NCBI RefSeq assembly: GCF_002127325.2 | Contig: NC_035448.2 | Location: forward strand, 123,113,422 to 123,177,421 | DNA: 64,000 nucleotides | Reading direction: 5' to 3' | Source: Helianthus annuus | Taxonomy: Eukaryota; Streptophyta; Magnoliopsida; Asterales; Asteraceae | In this document: piece after piece, positions 44,301 through 55,211 of the stretch | How positions within the stretch are numbered: position 1 is the stretch's first letter | Layout: each line of letters starts with the position of its first letter | Program-made: the position numbers and the translations under genes | The notes under the pieces: generated by a model | The model's database searches: none | Seen by the model: only the letters and a program-made list of their open reading frames with translations | What the model was told of the DNA's origin: nothing

Positions 44301-44700
44301 CATTTATATTAAAAAAATGGTTTGGAAGAGAAAATATTAATAAAAATATAGAAAAATGTTAAAAAGAGTAAACTGCCTGAATCGTCCCTGAGGTTTGGGC
44401 ACTTTTGTCAGATCCATCCAAAACACCCCTCATTTTGGCAGTTTATAACTTTTTTTATTGCCGGATTGAATATGCAGGGTTGTGTCACCTAAAAAGGTAA
44501 GGATGCCAGGTCAGCAACTCGGTGTTATAGATGAGAAGTCTTCTAAATTACCATGTGACGTAACGGTGGAGACGAATAAAAGTAGAGCTGTTTCTGCTGC
44601 AAGATCCACATCAAGGGGAAAACGGCCTGTTACCGTTGCTAAAGAACCGAACTTTCACACCTCACATTTGCCAAGGACTTGTTCAAAGAACGTTGCTTAA
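41390..44700 (+). CDS. Uncharacterised plant protein with four KEN boxes and a TPX2-like motif, probably cell-cycle regulated
   Basis: Nine exons join without a break into 625 codons plus stop: 41390-41621, 42242-42306, 42404-42465, 42565-43488, 43565-43625, 43722-43805, 43888-43998, 44080-44195 and 44478-44700. All introns start GT and end AG. The N terminus is acidic. Residues about 60-115 form the most conserved-looking block (KFVDFTKPYTVRTDD, YWFCSRVGCD, KHEEEINPEE, NFVLRVMAARSPN). Exon 4 codes for a Lys/Ser/Pro-rich, probably disordered region ending in two copies of a 57-residue acidic unit. Each unit carries two KEN motifs, at residues 334, 360, 391 and 417. KEN boxes are degrons for the anaphase-promoting complex. 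Residues 469-479 read KPFRLRTDERG, like the motif of TPX2-family microtubule proteins. I recall similar uncharacterised plant proteins but no firm name. The role in mitosis is inference from the degrons and the two MSA motifs. Confidence 0.85.
41905..42180. repeat. hAT/MITE-like repeat in intron 1 of the 41390 gene
   Basis: The intron holds AATAGGGGTGTAAACGAG followed by alternating GAGCTCGAAC/GCTCG words and an AT-rich tail. This GGGGTGTAAACGAG... wording recurs widely in plant genomes as small non-autonomous DNA elements. I cannot define both ends, so the class is a guess. Confidence 0.45.
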
Positions 44701-45797
44701 AGCGGTTGTGGTTTATATTTTTTGTAGTTTTATGTTGTCAATCATTCATTGAGTTTCACTTTTATCTCGTTTTAGTAACGATTTCTTGTGGCCATATATT
44801 TGATTGTGTTGCTACAAAAATTTTGTAGCCATATGTTTGATTATTTGATTGATATTGTATTGTGAAACAAGAATTCTTCTTATGCATCCTTGGTTTGTTT
44901 AACACCAAACATATTCTGGTGAAAAACTGAAACTGGTTCTATTCTAGGTGTTATGTTCAAATCGCAACTTCACTACATGTTTGTACATCAAAGAGTTCAG
45001 ATGGTTGGACCAGTGGATTGGGTAAACGGGCAAAATGGACGAGTCCAGTAGGGACTGAGACGAGTTACACAACATATTGAGTTCTTTTGATACTTAGTGT
45101 GGGCCCCGGGGGAGTTTGGGCCTTGGGCGGTCGCTCACTCAGCCAGTCAGCCCTCCGGGCCTGAATCATATCTTTTATACTACATCCAGCAACGTAGAAA
45201 GCATAACCAAACATTAGATAATTGATACTTTGAAAATTTGACCATTGAGCTATACAATTACATCATTGATATACTCCTTGATCTTCTCAACATTATCCAA
45301 GATATATGAGTACTGTATGTTGAAAAAAAGATCCCTCATTTACAAACTAGTGACTCTCAATCCTAGTTTTGTTAAATTTTAAAAGTTACTAAGAATAGGT
45401 GGTGGATTGGCATAGTCATGCCGAAAACAAATTATGTCTAATCACGTTTGTTCCAAGATGAATTCAAGCACTCTCGTCTATAAACATTCAAATACATGCT
45501 TAATGGATCATTCATAAATGACAAATGGCCACTCAAGGAAATATTCATAATTTTTTTTTTTCAAAAATCTTCTAGTGTTTATAAAATTTACTCAAAATGC
45601 AAAATGGTCTTTTGTAATAAAAGCCTAGAAAGAATCTTCTTTTTTAACAAAAACCTAGAAAGAATAATTTCTTTTAAGAGAATGCATAGCCAAACCAAAT
45701 CATATAACTGTGTGTGCTGTCAAATAACATATATTTTGAGAATGTCCCAACACATCTTTCTTGCTTTAGTGAAAACAAAGTATTTAAACTTAGCTAA
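44701..45797. other. Intergenic region between the 41390 gene and element G
   Basis: About 1.1 kb with the 3' flank of the gene (AT-rich, to about 44900), then a GC-rich patch at 45100-45170 and AT-rich sequence. An open frame at 45496-45882 is low-complexity and runs into G's LTR, so I do not call it a gene. GCTAA at 45793-45797 would be G's left target duplication, but its partner has been lost. Confidence 0.5.
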
Positions 45798-46446
45798 TGA
45801 TGAAACACAGGATAACACCAAGGTTATACTGTCGGGTTGTTTCTTTAATGGGTTCAATTTCTTTTCTTACTCGCTGAAATGACCTGGATCCTGCAAAACA
45901 GCAACACCGTTAGTCTCGTTAAGAGGGGAATATGGGGGTTTCCCTCTTAACCAGGCTCCGACGTGAGAATAAGTACTGTTCTGAGGGAGAATAAACAGTG
46001 TGTGTTGAGTGTGAGAGTAATGAGAGCAAGATCCTTTAACATGAATGATGAAGGGTCCTATTTATAGCCGGAGGGTGAAGGAGGGAGGAGCAGCTGTGCC
46101 AGCTGTGGTGGCGCGCCAGCTGTCCGACCAAGGAGAATATCCTCTTGGTCTCCTCTGCCAAAGCCGGTGTAGTGGTACACGTGGCGCGCTTACGTTTGTC
46201 CATGCTGGAAACATCGTACTGGTGTTGTCAGCTCTGCCCCCGGATTTATCGCAGGCCTATGTGGCGCTCTGCGACTGGTGACACGTGTTGTCCTTCTTGT
46301 CGGATGGAGCATCTTTGTTGCCACCTTGACATTTTCTATAAGCTTCTAGAAGCTTATGGGTTACTTTGCTGATGTAGGCGCCGTGTATGATCGAAAAGGA
46401 GATGTGGTCCCTGCCATGTAGGCAGGGAATTGGGACCACCTCTTCA
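45798..46446 (-). repeat. Element G left LTR (3' LTR)
   Basis: 649 bp, TGATGAAACACAGG to GGACCACCTCTTCA on the plus strand. A minus-strand TATA-like box (CTATAAATAGG in element sense) lies at 46049-46059. The other copy at 58486 begins TGCTGAAACACAGG. Confidence 0.9.
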
Positions 46447-46460
46447 AGTCCCCCCAGTCC
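46447..46460 (-). other. Element G polypurine tract
   Basis: In element sense GGACTGGGGGGACT precedes the LTR start TGAAGAGGTGG. Element A has a similar G-run (GACTTGGGGGGC) at its PPT. Confidence 0.8.
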
Positions 46461-46510
46461 AGTGTGCCTTCTAGTTGAGTTGATCGTCTAGGAGGGATTC
46501 TGGACTTATA

Positions 46511-46890
46511 AGGTTAGTGTTTTTTGTGGCGCATGAGTTTTGGTAACTTATAAAAGGTGAGCCAAATGGACGCATGGCGCATGGGTTGTGGCACTTTATA
46601 AAAATTGAGCCAAATGGACGCATGGTGCATGGGTTTTGGCACTTTGTAAAAGGTGAGCCAAATGGACGCATGGCGCATGGGTTTTGGCACTTTGTAAAAG
46701 GTGAGCCAAATGGACGCATGGCGTATGGGTTTTGGCATTTTGTAAAAAGTGAGCCAAATGGACGCATGGCGCATGGGTTTTGGCACTTTGTAAAAAGTGA
46801 GCCAAATGGACGCATGGCGCATGGGTTTTGGCACTTTTTAAAAAATTGAGCCAAATGGACGCATGGCGCATCGCGCATGGCACTTATTGT
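46511..46890. repeat. 48-bp tandem array next to the 3' LTR of element G
   Basis: Units start GAGCCAAATGGACGCATGG at 46559, 46607, 46655, 46703, 46751, 46799 and 46848, with a partial, diverged unit before and a shortened end. The spacing is 48 bp, except 49 for the last. Each unit holds GGCGCATGGGTTTTGGCAC and a TTTGTAAAA tail. The period is divisible by three, so all frames stay open over long runs on both strands, but the products are pure repeats and I do not call them genes. Confidence 0.93.
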
Positions 46891-47141
46891 TTCCTTCTAA
46901 TGGAAGTTTTGTTGTCTTGGGGAAGATATTGATGTGACTGTCTGATGTCCCTGTCTTATCGGAGGTGAACATGCGCCTTTTCAGTTCCCGTCAGTTACTT
47001 TCTGTCACGTCGTCAGGCCCTGTTACCCATGCTCACGAAAAAAGAGGTGACGTCTTCTCTCTCTTCTGACGTGTCCTTCCCCCATTGCTTGCTTTTCCTG
47101 GACTCCGACGGCCCACTACCCATTGCATTAAATGCGATGGG

Positions 47142-47149
47142 TATAAATA
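47142..47149 (+). promoter_or_regulatory. TATA box of the antisense accessory gene of element G
   Basis: TATAAATA in the context GGGTATAAATAGGAGG, 123 bp upstream of the accessory gene's ATG (47272) and in its orientation. It suggests the gene has its own promoter inside the element rather than using the LTR. Confidence 0.68.
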
Positions 47150-47271
47150 GGAGGCGGTTTCTTCTTCTTCCTCACTTTTTCAAATTTTTCAAGTTTGATT
47201 TTCTCCATCTCTTGCATCTTTCCTTCTTTCTTTGTTTGAAGACTTTCGTTTAACCTCTCAGTATCCTCATT

Positions 47272-50200
47272 ATGTCTGGTGCAAATCCTTCTCAGAGGAA
47301 GAGGAAACAAAAAGGAAAAGCTCCTCCTGGCCCTGACCAGGCAATTATTGGGTGGAAAGAAGAAGAGTTCCACAACCTTGTTCAAGGGATGGGTTTTCGC
47401 CCTGAGTGGGGAGCCCAATATCCGACTGCTGGTTCCACCGCCTTGGATGCTCTTCCTGGTTACTTTACTCTATACGTTGCATTCTTCCGGGAGGGTAACT
47501 TTAGGCTTCCGATTACTAAGTTTACTGTCTCTGTCTTGAGGAACTATGGGCTGCATATTTCTCAGATCAACGCGATTGGGCTTCCGCGTATTACTCATTT
47601 TGAGTTCGTTTATAGAGCCTACCGTATTGAGCCGACGTTTGAGATGTTCAACGTCTTTTACACTGTTACTTATGCCAGTGGGTTTTATTCTTTCAACGCT
47701 CGGTCGGGTGTTTCTCCGGTTTGTTCCGTTCCCTTGAAGAGCTTGCACGATTGGAAGCAGAAATTCTTCTACATTCGTCGCGGTGTGATTCCAACGGATA
47801 TGCATTATCGGTTGGTGAGTGAAGGGATTCCGAAGGTGGATGTGTTAGTGGATTATGCTGCCCAAGATTGGTACAAGAAAATAACAAACAAGGCCACTTC
47901 TATTTCTCAGTTGGAGGAGATGGCCTTAGTCGGTGCCGGAATGAGTTTGTTGTGGGTGCCGAAGAATCCTTTGGGTGTTCCTGTTTACAGTTATCAAGGC
48001 AAATGTATGTGATTTTCTTTAAAGCACTTCTGAATTATCTTGTTTTGTGTATGTTTTTCCTTATCCCTTTGTCCTTTGCAGTTGGTTATAGTTTGATAAA
48101 CGTTTTGGACCCGAAGGCGGCGGGTGCCATGGTGGAGGCTATCCAAGAAGATGGGACACCGACGTGGCTAAGCCAAATTCGAGGCCGTTTCTTGCACCCC
48201 TCTGATGAAAGTTTCAGCAAATACGCCAATGTTGCTCTAGGTGAAGATGATGAAGATGACCCTGTTGATCCTATTCGAGAGGAAGTTGTTGTTCTCTCGA
48301 GTGGAAGTTCTGACAAATCCCCTGAAGGTCTAACTTCTCATTGCGCGCGTGCAGGTACCGCGCCGGGTGGTGTTGATGAACCTATTCATGAGGTTGTTGG
48401 TGATGATGCAGAGATGCCCGTTGATCCTTCTGCACAATTGGAGACAAGGAAGAAAGCAAAAACTGATAAGTCTTAGAGAGGGGAGAAAAGGCGGGAGGGC
48501 AAAACGGCTGGTACTTCTCGTAAGCGTCCCTCTACTCTTCCTTGTCTAGATTATGTGGTTGTCTCTGACACGTTGTCTGGTCTAGGAGTTGGTGAGAAAG
48601 CTCGGGAGTCTGACCCGGATAATCAGTCTACTTTGACTGATATGATGAGGAAAAAACGCTTGAAGATAAGAAGCGCAAACTTGATGAGCAGGCCGCTGCT
48701 CTTCTTGCCTCGAAAAAAGCTAAACTCCATAAGGAAGCTCCTCCCGCTCCTTCCGAATCTGAGATTGATATGGGCATTTTTAGTGGAGGCCGCGGGGATC
48801 TATTGGAGGAGATATTTGCTGCTTCTGCCCCTCCTGGTAATGGTTTTTGTAGTTGTATACTTCCTTCATGTTTCTTAGAGTTATTTTTAATTGTTGTGGT
48901 TGTTTAATGACAGAAATTAGTTCTGGCAAGAAGCCTCGTAAGTTGGATATTTCTCAGATCACTCCCCTGCTTCTCCTCCGTCGAGGACGATTGGTTTGAC
49001 CCCTCCTCGGGATGATCCTGAGAAGAAGAAGAAAGAAGATAAAGCAGTTGTCGAGGACGTGGGTGAAGGTGGCGGTGATGCCGCATGTGGTGCTGGTGCT
49101 GGTGGCGGTGTAGGTGGTGAAGGTGTTGATGATAGAGGTAAGGGTATTGAGACTGAGGTGGAGTCCAATGAGGCCACCCCACGTCAGACCATTTATACTA
49201 AACGCCCTTCAAGTGGTGGTGGTGCTACTTCTGGTGCAGTTCGCAATCCGCAGTTTACGAATGTCCGTGCTGATTCGTGGGATACTCACAACCCTGCTTG
49301 TGATGACTTGCCGCATGCGCCTCGCTGGAATCTTACTCAAGGTTCCCGGATGAGTGATTTGGGTAACTGTCATGACTTCTTTTCTATATCTCTTCCTCCC
49401 GCTGAAAGGATGTTCCAGAAGCGGCGCAATCGCTTTGAGTTATTAGATGATCATGTTCGAGCCGGAGTTAACTTCTTTGCCTCCGCTCAAGAAATTGCCC
49501 GGGACTGGAAAACTATGGGGGAAGAGACAGCTGAGTTTGAGGATGCGAAGAGAGCGTTGGCTGAGGAAAGAGAGAAATTTAATGCTGAAAAGAAGGGTTT
49601 GCAATAGAGGGTTTCCGATGCCGAGCAGAAGCTTGAGGAACAGAAACAAATTAACCTTCAAAAGCAGAAAGATTGGGAAACTGCTTGTGAACGCACCAAT
49701 GTTGAGATGCAATCTCAGCGCGATGCGATTGTTCGATAATCTGGTGAGAAGAAGGAGCTTGCTGATGAAGCCCATCAGGCGCGCCTTGCGTCTGAGAAAA
49801 AGGAGAAGGAGTATGTCGATCGTATCGACAAGTTGGAACTCCTTGTGAAGCAAAAGGCTTCTGAGTGTGAGGCTGCTCAACGCCTTCTTGAAGAAAAAGC
49901 TTCTGAATGTCAAGCTTCTGAGCTCCTGGTTGAGGAGGTGTCTGCCGACTGTAAATGGTTGCTTTCTCGTGGCGTGCCCTTGGTAACCTCCTTTGACTGT
50001 GTTCGTCTTTTGTCATATTTTGGTAATTTCTCTCTTATTTTGTCGCATGTTTTCTACAGCTTGCTAACCGTATTTTAAATTCTACTGAACTTGCTAAATA
50101 TATGTTCGAGTTGGGTCAGGCGGGGTATAATAGTGGCCGGAAGTTTGGTTACTCTGGGGGTAAGGCTGCGGTTATCAACAAGGAAAAAGATTACCACTTT

Positions 50201-50374
50201 GAGCTTTATAAAGAGGACTGCGATGGCAAGTACGCAGCCAAGCGCAAGGAGTTTTCGACTCTTGAATTTGCTGTTGTTAGGGCTACTGAAAAGCTGTCTC
50301 GAAAACCGGATGGTGTTGCTTTGTTGAAAAAGGCTCTCGGGGATGAAGCGGGTGCGGGTACTAGCCATTCTTAA
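47272..50374 (+). pseudogene. Antisense accessory gene of element G (plant 'gypsy-type transposase' family-like), spliced
   Basis: The gene runs opposite to G's gag-pol. Exon 1 (47272-48004) is open from MSGANPSQRKRKQKGK. It holds the domain that Pfam calls putative plant transposon / gypsy-type transposase (EFHNLVQGMGFRPEWGAQYP, FRLPITKFTVSVLRNYGLHI, HFEFVYRAYRIEPTFEMFNV, SLHDWKQKFFYIRRGVIP). A 77-nt GT...AG intron (48005-48081) follows. Exon 2 continues GYSLINVLDPKAAG and turns acidic and Ser-rich. A TAG at 48474 and a frameshift near 48655 break the next part. An intron near 48837-48914, a Gly/Ala-rich section, and then a charged coiled-coil section (49480-49960, stops at 49605 and 49737) lead through another intron to the last exon, ending TAA at 50374. 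Despite the family name no transposase activity is known. The likely nuclear role is inferred only from basic patches. Confidence 0.72.
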
Positions 50375-51110
50375 GTGAAGGATTCCGGCCTGCGTGCCGC
50401 GTATGGCCTTGGACGGCCTTGTAACTTTTTGATGACTTATGGACAATTTTATTTTTGTTTTACCTGTTATGTTTGCGAACAACTGGTCACTTGATGTTTG
50501 ATATGTTAATATTTGCCTATGCGGATTTTGTTATGCGAATTTTGTTATCGTCATAATATGTGCATGTAAAATTACTTTGATTAGGTGTCACGAATGAATG
50601 ATGGCGCTGACAGGTTATGTTGTGTTAACTACAACGTTTATTCTGTCGTATTTGCGCGCGAGTTGGTTCGTGACTACGAAGTGATCGAGTTGCAGATTAT
50701 TGTGTTGGCTCAGCTGTGTTCAGCTTTGGGAGCATTACAATGTCTATTGACCTTGCTATCAATGCATTTGTGTTTATGTGGGCACGAAGTTTTATTTTGG
50801 CGTTTTGTAGGCTTTGGTTGTGTTTCTGACCCGGCTGTGGACTTGATTGTGACGAGCCTTGGAGGTCAACAACGTTTCCTATGGTCGAGCCATTGATGTT
50901 TTCGTGTACGCCCAAAGTAATATATGCAGTTGTGACAAGAAATTTGCATGAAATAAAAATAGCCAAACACTTTTTGTATTACGGTAAATGTGTTGGCGAT
51001 TCGGCCGTTGCGGTTACATAACTGTTTTACATATAATATTTTCTCAGTTGTTGAGCGTTCCAGGTTCGTGGAACCTCCTTGTCGTCGATGGTGTGCAGTT
51101 TGTAAGCTCC
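50375..51110. other. Element G spacer between convergent accessory gene and pol
   Basis: About 735 bp between the stop of the antisense gene and the end of integrase. Open frames here are short and featureless. The two transcription units face each other, so their 3' ends meet or overlap here. Confidence 0.55.
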
Positions 51111-51884
51111 CTAGCCGAGTACTGCCTCTATTATATATGGACCTTCCCATTTGGGAGCCAGTTTCCCGGGTTTTTCTGCGTTGGAAGCCTCGTTGTCTCT
51201 TAGGACGTAATCTCCTGGGTTAAAAGTGCATACTCGGACTTTGGAATTGTAATACTTCTCCAGCTTCGTTTTGTACTTTGCTTCGTTGATTGCCGCCATC
51301 TCTCTCCTTTCCTCTAGGAGGTCGAGGTCGATCCTCCTTTCTTCTTCGTTGTCGATTAAGTTCATGGAGAGCATTCGTGGAGACGGCAATCCGATTTCTG
51401 CTGGTATTACTGCTTCAGACCCATAAACTAGACTGAACGGTGTTTCACCGTTGCTTGTCTTTGGCATTGTTCTATGGGCCCACAGTATGCTTGGCAGCTC
51501 ATCAACCCGGCCCCTTCTTTTCTCGCCTAACCTTGCTTTGATACCATCGACAATGCTTTTATTAACTGCCTCTACTTGACCGTTCCCTTGCGGGTGCGCA
51601 ACCGAAGAGAAGGTGTGTTTGATGTGCAATTCTTTGAACCATCGTTCGAGGTCGTCTGCGGCGAAGTTCGTTCCATTGTCAGTGATGATTCTGAGTGGTA
51701 GGCCGAAGCGGCATATGATTTGTTCCCATATGAATCTCTTGAAAACGTTTGACGTGGTTGATGCAAGTGCCTTCGCCTCTACCCATTTGGTGAAATAGTC
51801 GACCGCTACTATTATGAATTTGACCGCTCCTGGGCTTCTAGGAAAGGGCCGACCATGTCTATGCCCCATTGCTGGAAGGGCCAT
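51111..51884 (-). pseudogene. pol: Element G integrase core and tail
   Basis: Core motifs KFIIVAVDYFTKWVEAKALA, IITDNGTNFAADDLERWF and HPQGNGQVEAVNKS carry the second and third acidic residues. The first lies in the upstream frame (WGIDMVGPF near 51868). A one-base frameshift at about 51830-51860 separates them. SLVYGSEAVIPAEIGLPSPR and LLEERREMAAINEAKYKTKL precede the GPY/F-like KLAPKWEGPYIIEAVLG end. There is no chromodomain, as expected for the Tat lineage. Confidence 0.92.
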
Positions 51885-53491
51885 GCGGTTGTGACTGGTA
51901 CCAATTCATTTTCAGGGTGCATCGTCCTGGGCGCATGTCTTTGGCATCCACTGCATTTCCTCAACTCTTTTACCGCGTCTAAATGCATTCCGGGCCAGTA
52001 GTACCCGACGTTCATCAATTTTGCCACCACCATTCTTGGCCCGGCATGTATACCACAGATTCCTTCATGGACTTCTCTGATCAAATAGTTTGCGTCCTCA
52101 GCGTCGACGCATCTCAACAGTGGGCCAAGGTATGACTTTCGGTACAAAATTCCATCGGCTATCTGATAATGCTCGGCTTTGTACTGGATCTTCCTTGCCT
52201 CGGCCTTGTTCTCTGGGAGTATCCCGGATTGAAGATACATGATTATTGGAGTCATCCAAGACGTCGTTCCTGTCTGGATGACGCTTACTTCCCTAAGTGG
52301 AACAGATGGGTTGCTCAGAACTTCTATGCGCACATCTTTCGCCAAATGTTGGAAGCTTGTAGATGCGAGTTTACTCAGTGCATCTGCTGGTTTGTTCTCG
52401 CTTCTGTTTATGTGGTGCACCTTGTAAGAATAGAAAGTTTGTAGCAACGTCTTCGCTTGACTTAGATAGAGCGCCATTACATCTCCCTTGGCTTCGTATT
52501 GGCCGTTGATTTGTCCAGCTACTAACATGGAATCCACGTGCGCTTCGATGTGTTTGACTCCCATTTTGATTGCTAATCTTAAGCCCGCAAGAAAAGCTTC
52601 ATATTCGGCTTCATTGTTCGTACTCCTGAAGTCTAGACGTATCGCGTACGTGAACTCATGCTTGTCGGGGCTTACCAGCCGAAGCCCTGCTCCTGCGCCG
52701 TCTTCGTTAGACGCACCATCTGTGTATAACAACCACGGTTCTTCTACTTGTTGCTTTTCGGCCTTTTCCATTGCTTTACATTCTCGATCCTTATCGCCAG
52801 GTACCTCTGTAATGAAATCTGCCAACACTTGGCCTTTGATGGCTGGTCTTGGTCTGAAGACCACGTTGTAGCCGCCAAGTTCTATTGCCCATTTGGCTAG
52901 CCTTCCTGAGATTTCTGGCCTTGCCAGGATGTTGCCGATGTTGTAGTTTGTTAACACATGTATGACATGGTTAGCGAAATACCTTCGCAGCCGTCTTGAT
53001 GCATGGATCAGCGCGAGGACTAGTTTCTCCATGATGGCGTACCGAGTTTCTGGGTCGGTCAAGGTTCGTGACACATAGTAGACTAGTGTTTGGATACCTT
53101 GATGATCGACAAGTAGCACTGCTCCAACTGCTCTATCAGAAGCTGACAAATATAGTACCAAGGGTTCTCCTTTGATTGGTGCGGTTAGAGTCGGCAGTTT
53201 GATGAGGCAATCTTTCATCTCGCGGAACGCACTCTCTGCTTCCGGAGTCCACTGAAACTGACTTTTCTTCATACAGTTGCACAATGTTTTGATAAACAGA
53301 AAAGACTTCGCGGCGTGATTAGCTAGGAAACGATTGAGCGCTGCTAACCGCCCTGCTAATTTTTGCATCTCTTTGATGTTTGATGGGGAAGGCATTCTTT
53401 CGATTGCTTGAACTTTTTCTGGATTTACCTTGAGCCATCTTTTGTGACAATGAAACCTAAGAATTTCCCTTCTTCCGTGCCAAATGAGCAT
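51812..53491 (-). pseudogene. pol: Element G RNase H, second RNase H and integrase zinc-binding domain
   Basis: The open frame covers the thumb/connection (LAGRLAALNRFLANHAAKSF), RNase H (LVLYLSASDRAVGAVLLVDH, MEKLVLALIHASRRLRRYFA), and the additional archaeal-type RNase H with LLYTDGASNEDGAGAGL, NNEAEYEAFLAGLRLAIKMG, AHVDSMLVAGQINGQY and NKPADALSKLAS. The HHCC finger of integrase follows (HEGICGIHAGPRM, CSGCQRHAP). In the second RNase H the D, E, D residues expected for catalysis are visible. Frameshifts flank it at about 53430 and 51850. Confidence 0.93.
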
Positions 53492-54585
53492 TTTGCTGGA
53501 TTCAGATTAATACTTACGCTGCGCAGCGTGTTGAAAGTCTTTTGGATGTTTACCAGCATCATGCTTTCTTCCTTGCTCATAATCACCAAATCATCCATAT
53601 ATACTTCGATGTACTTGCCGATGGCATCGCTGAACGTTTCGTTCATCAATCTCTGATAGGTCGCGCCCGCATTCTTTAGGCCGAAAGGCATCTTGGTGTA
53701 ATAGTACAGCCCTGTCGGCGTGCGGAATGCGGTTTTGTCCTCATCTTGAACGGCCATTTGGACCTGGTGGTACCCCTTGTAGCAATCAAGGAAGCACTTC
53801 CACCTGAATGTTGCTAGAGAGTCGATCTTTTCGTCTATGTCTGGTAAGGCGTAACAGTCACGTGGACACGCTTTGTTTAGATCTTTGTAATCTACGCACA
53901 TTCTCCAGCTACCATTTGGTTTCTTCACCATCACTGGGCTTGCCACCCATGTTTGGTATCTGACTTCTCTAATGATGCCCGCGTTCAACAGCTCCATTAC
54001 TTGTTCTTTCATGGCATCGTGTTTTATATCTCCTAAGTGGCGCTTGGCATGTACCACTGGTTTCGCTTCTTCTGAGACATTTAACCGGTGTTCTGCTATG
54101 TGCCGTGGAACACCCACCATATCAGCTGGTGTCCAGGCAAACACATCCATATTTTCATGCAACAACTTCTTGAGCGCCGCGCGCGTTAAATCGAACATCG
54201 CAGGTCCTAAGGTAACTGTCTGTCCTGGGTATGCACTGTTCAGTACCCATTTTTCTGCTTCTGTGCGCGGTGCTGGTTTACTTGCCTTTGCAGGTCTAAC
54301 CTCATCCGTTGCTAAGACCTCTTTGCTTCCGTATATTAATGCTATGCCTGTTTCTTTTGGGAATCCAACGGCTGAGTGTGGCGCAGAACATATCATACTG
54401 AAGTCTCCCTGGGATTTTCTTCCTAAGAGGATGTCATGTCTTGAATGTGCTGGCAGCACCATGAATGTGACCTCTTCTGTTCTTGAGTTTCTTCCGTCTG
54501 AGAGCAGCACCGGGAATGATATTTGGCCAAGTGGGAAAACGGCTTCGTTGCAGAAACCAGTTAGTGGATAATCAACTGGTTCCAA
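53425..54585 (-). pseudogene. pol: Element G protease end and reverse transcriptase
   Basis: It starts in the protease region (SFPVLLSDGRNSRTEEVTFM, HDILLGRKSQGDFSM). After a linker the reverse transcriptase has HRLNVSEEAKPVVHAKRHLG, WVASPVMVKKPNGSWRMCVD, YKDLNKACPRDCYALPDID and MPFGLKNAGATYQRLMN. The catalytic box YMDDLVIMSK is intact. The frame ends at KFLGFIVTKDG by a one-base frameshift near 53430. Positions 54586-54810 hold the degraded front of the protease. Confidence 0.93.
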
Positions 54586-54810
54586 GCGCGCCTTATCTTC
54601 TTGGTCAAACTGGTTGAAACATTGTTCGTATATGATATCTGCGGTGCTCCTTGGGTCGATAAAAATGTAATCGGTCTGCTAGTGACCAATTACCCCGGAA
54701 ATGATGATGGGTCTTTTTTCTCTCGGGCCACCTCTAACAATTGGGAAAATAACTTGCTTCTCGCGCCACGAGTCATCTTGTGCGCGCTTGTTGTAATTTT
54801 TCCTTGGCCT

Positions 54811-55211
54811 TCATGGGCCTCCCTGAACCATGTGGGTTTCTAACTTGCGGAGTTTTTTGTTATCTGACCCTTCTTCTCTTCTTTGCATTTGGCGGTATTC
54901 GCGCTTTCCGCCCTTTACCAAATGTGTGAGTTTTCCATCTCTTAAAGCCCTTTCTATTTCTTGTTTTAGACTGAAGCAGTCGTCCGTTAGGTGGCCTGTG
55001 TCTTTGTGGAATTCACAGAAGAGATTGGGATCTTGACCCCTCTTGTTGCGCATCTGTAGGGGTGGTTTGAACTGGTGATTTTCAGTGGCCAAGACTTCAG
55101 AAGGGGTTTTTGTCAGTGGTGTCCACTGTTTCTCCCTGTTTTCTCTTTTTACTTCTTTTCGGTGGGCTATTTGATTGATTGTGTGGCGCGCATCTTCCCT
55201 TGCTGGGCTTC
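54811..55211 (-). pseudogene. gag: Element G gag C-terminal part, downstream of the solo LTR
   Basis: It carries FCEFHKDTGHLTDDCFSLK, a CX2HX4HX4C knuckle variant typical of Tat Gag, followed by a charged end (HLVKGGKREYRQMQRREE). The upstream continuation is separated by the solo LTR 55212-56917. Confidence 0.85.

Noticed and set aside
45793..45797. GCTAA as a confirmed target duplication of element G
   Set aside because: The right end of the element is deleted, so no partner can be compared.
45496..45882. A 128-residue open frame as a small gene
   Set aside because: It is rich in Phe, Lys and Asn from AT-rich sequence, ends inside element G's LTR and has no recognisable domain.
46471..46883. 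Overlapping repeat-encoded proteins on both strands of the 48-bp array
   Set aside because: The period is a multiple of three, so any frame without a stop in one unit stays open. This is an arithmetic effect, not evidence of coding.
46511..46890. CRISPR-like array
   Set aside because: Units abut without unique spacers, and the sequence is plant nuclear DNA. It is a simple tandem repeat.
47272..48004. A DNA-transposon transposase gene, as the family name suggests
   Set aside because: It lies inside the interior of a Gypsy element, opposite to gag-pol, without terminal inverted repeats or a DDE motif that I can see. The family label is historical.
48996..49182. The Gly/Ala/Val-rich stretch as a separate glycine-rich protein gene
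   Set aside because: It is in line with the exons of the antisense accessory gene, between its acidic and coiled-coil parts. It is better read as a low-complexity linker.
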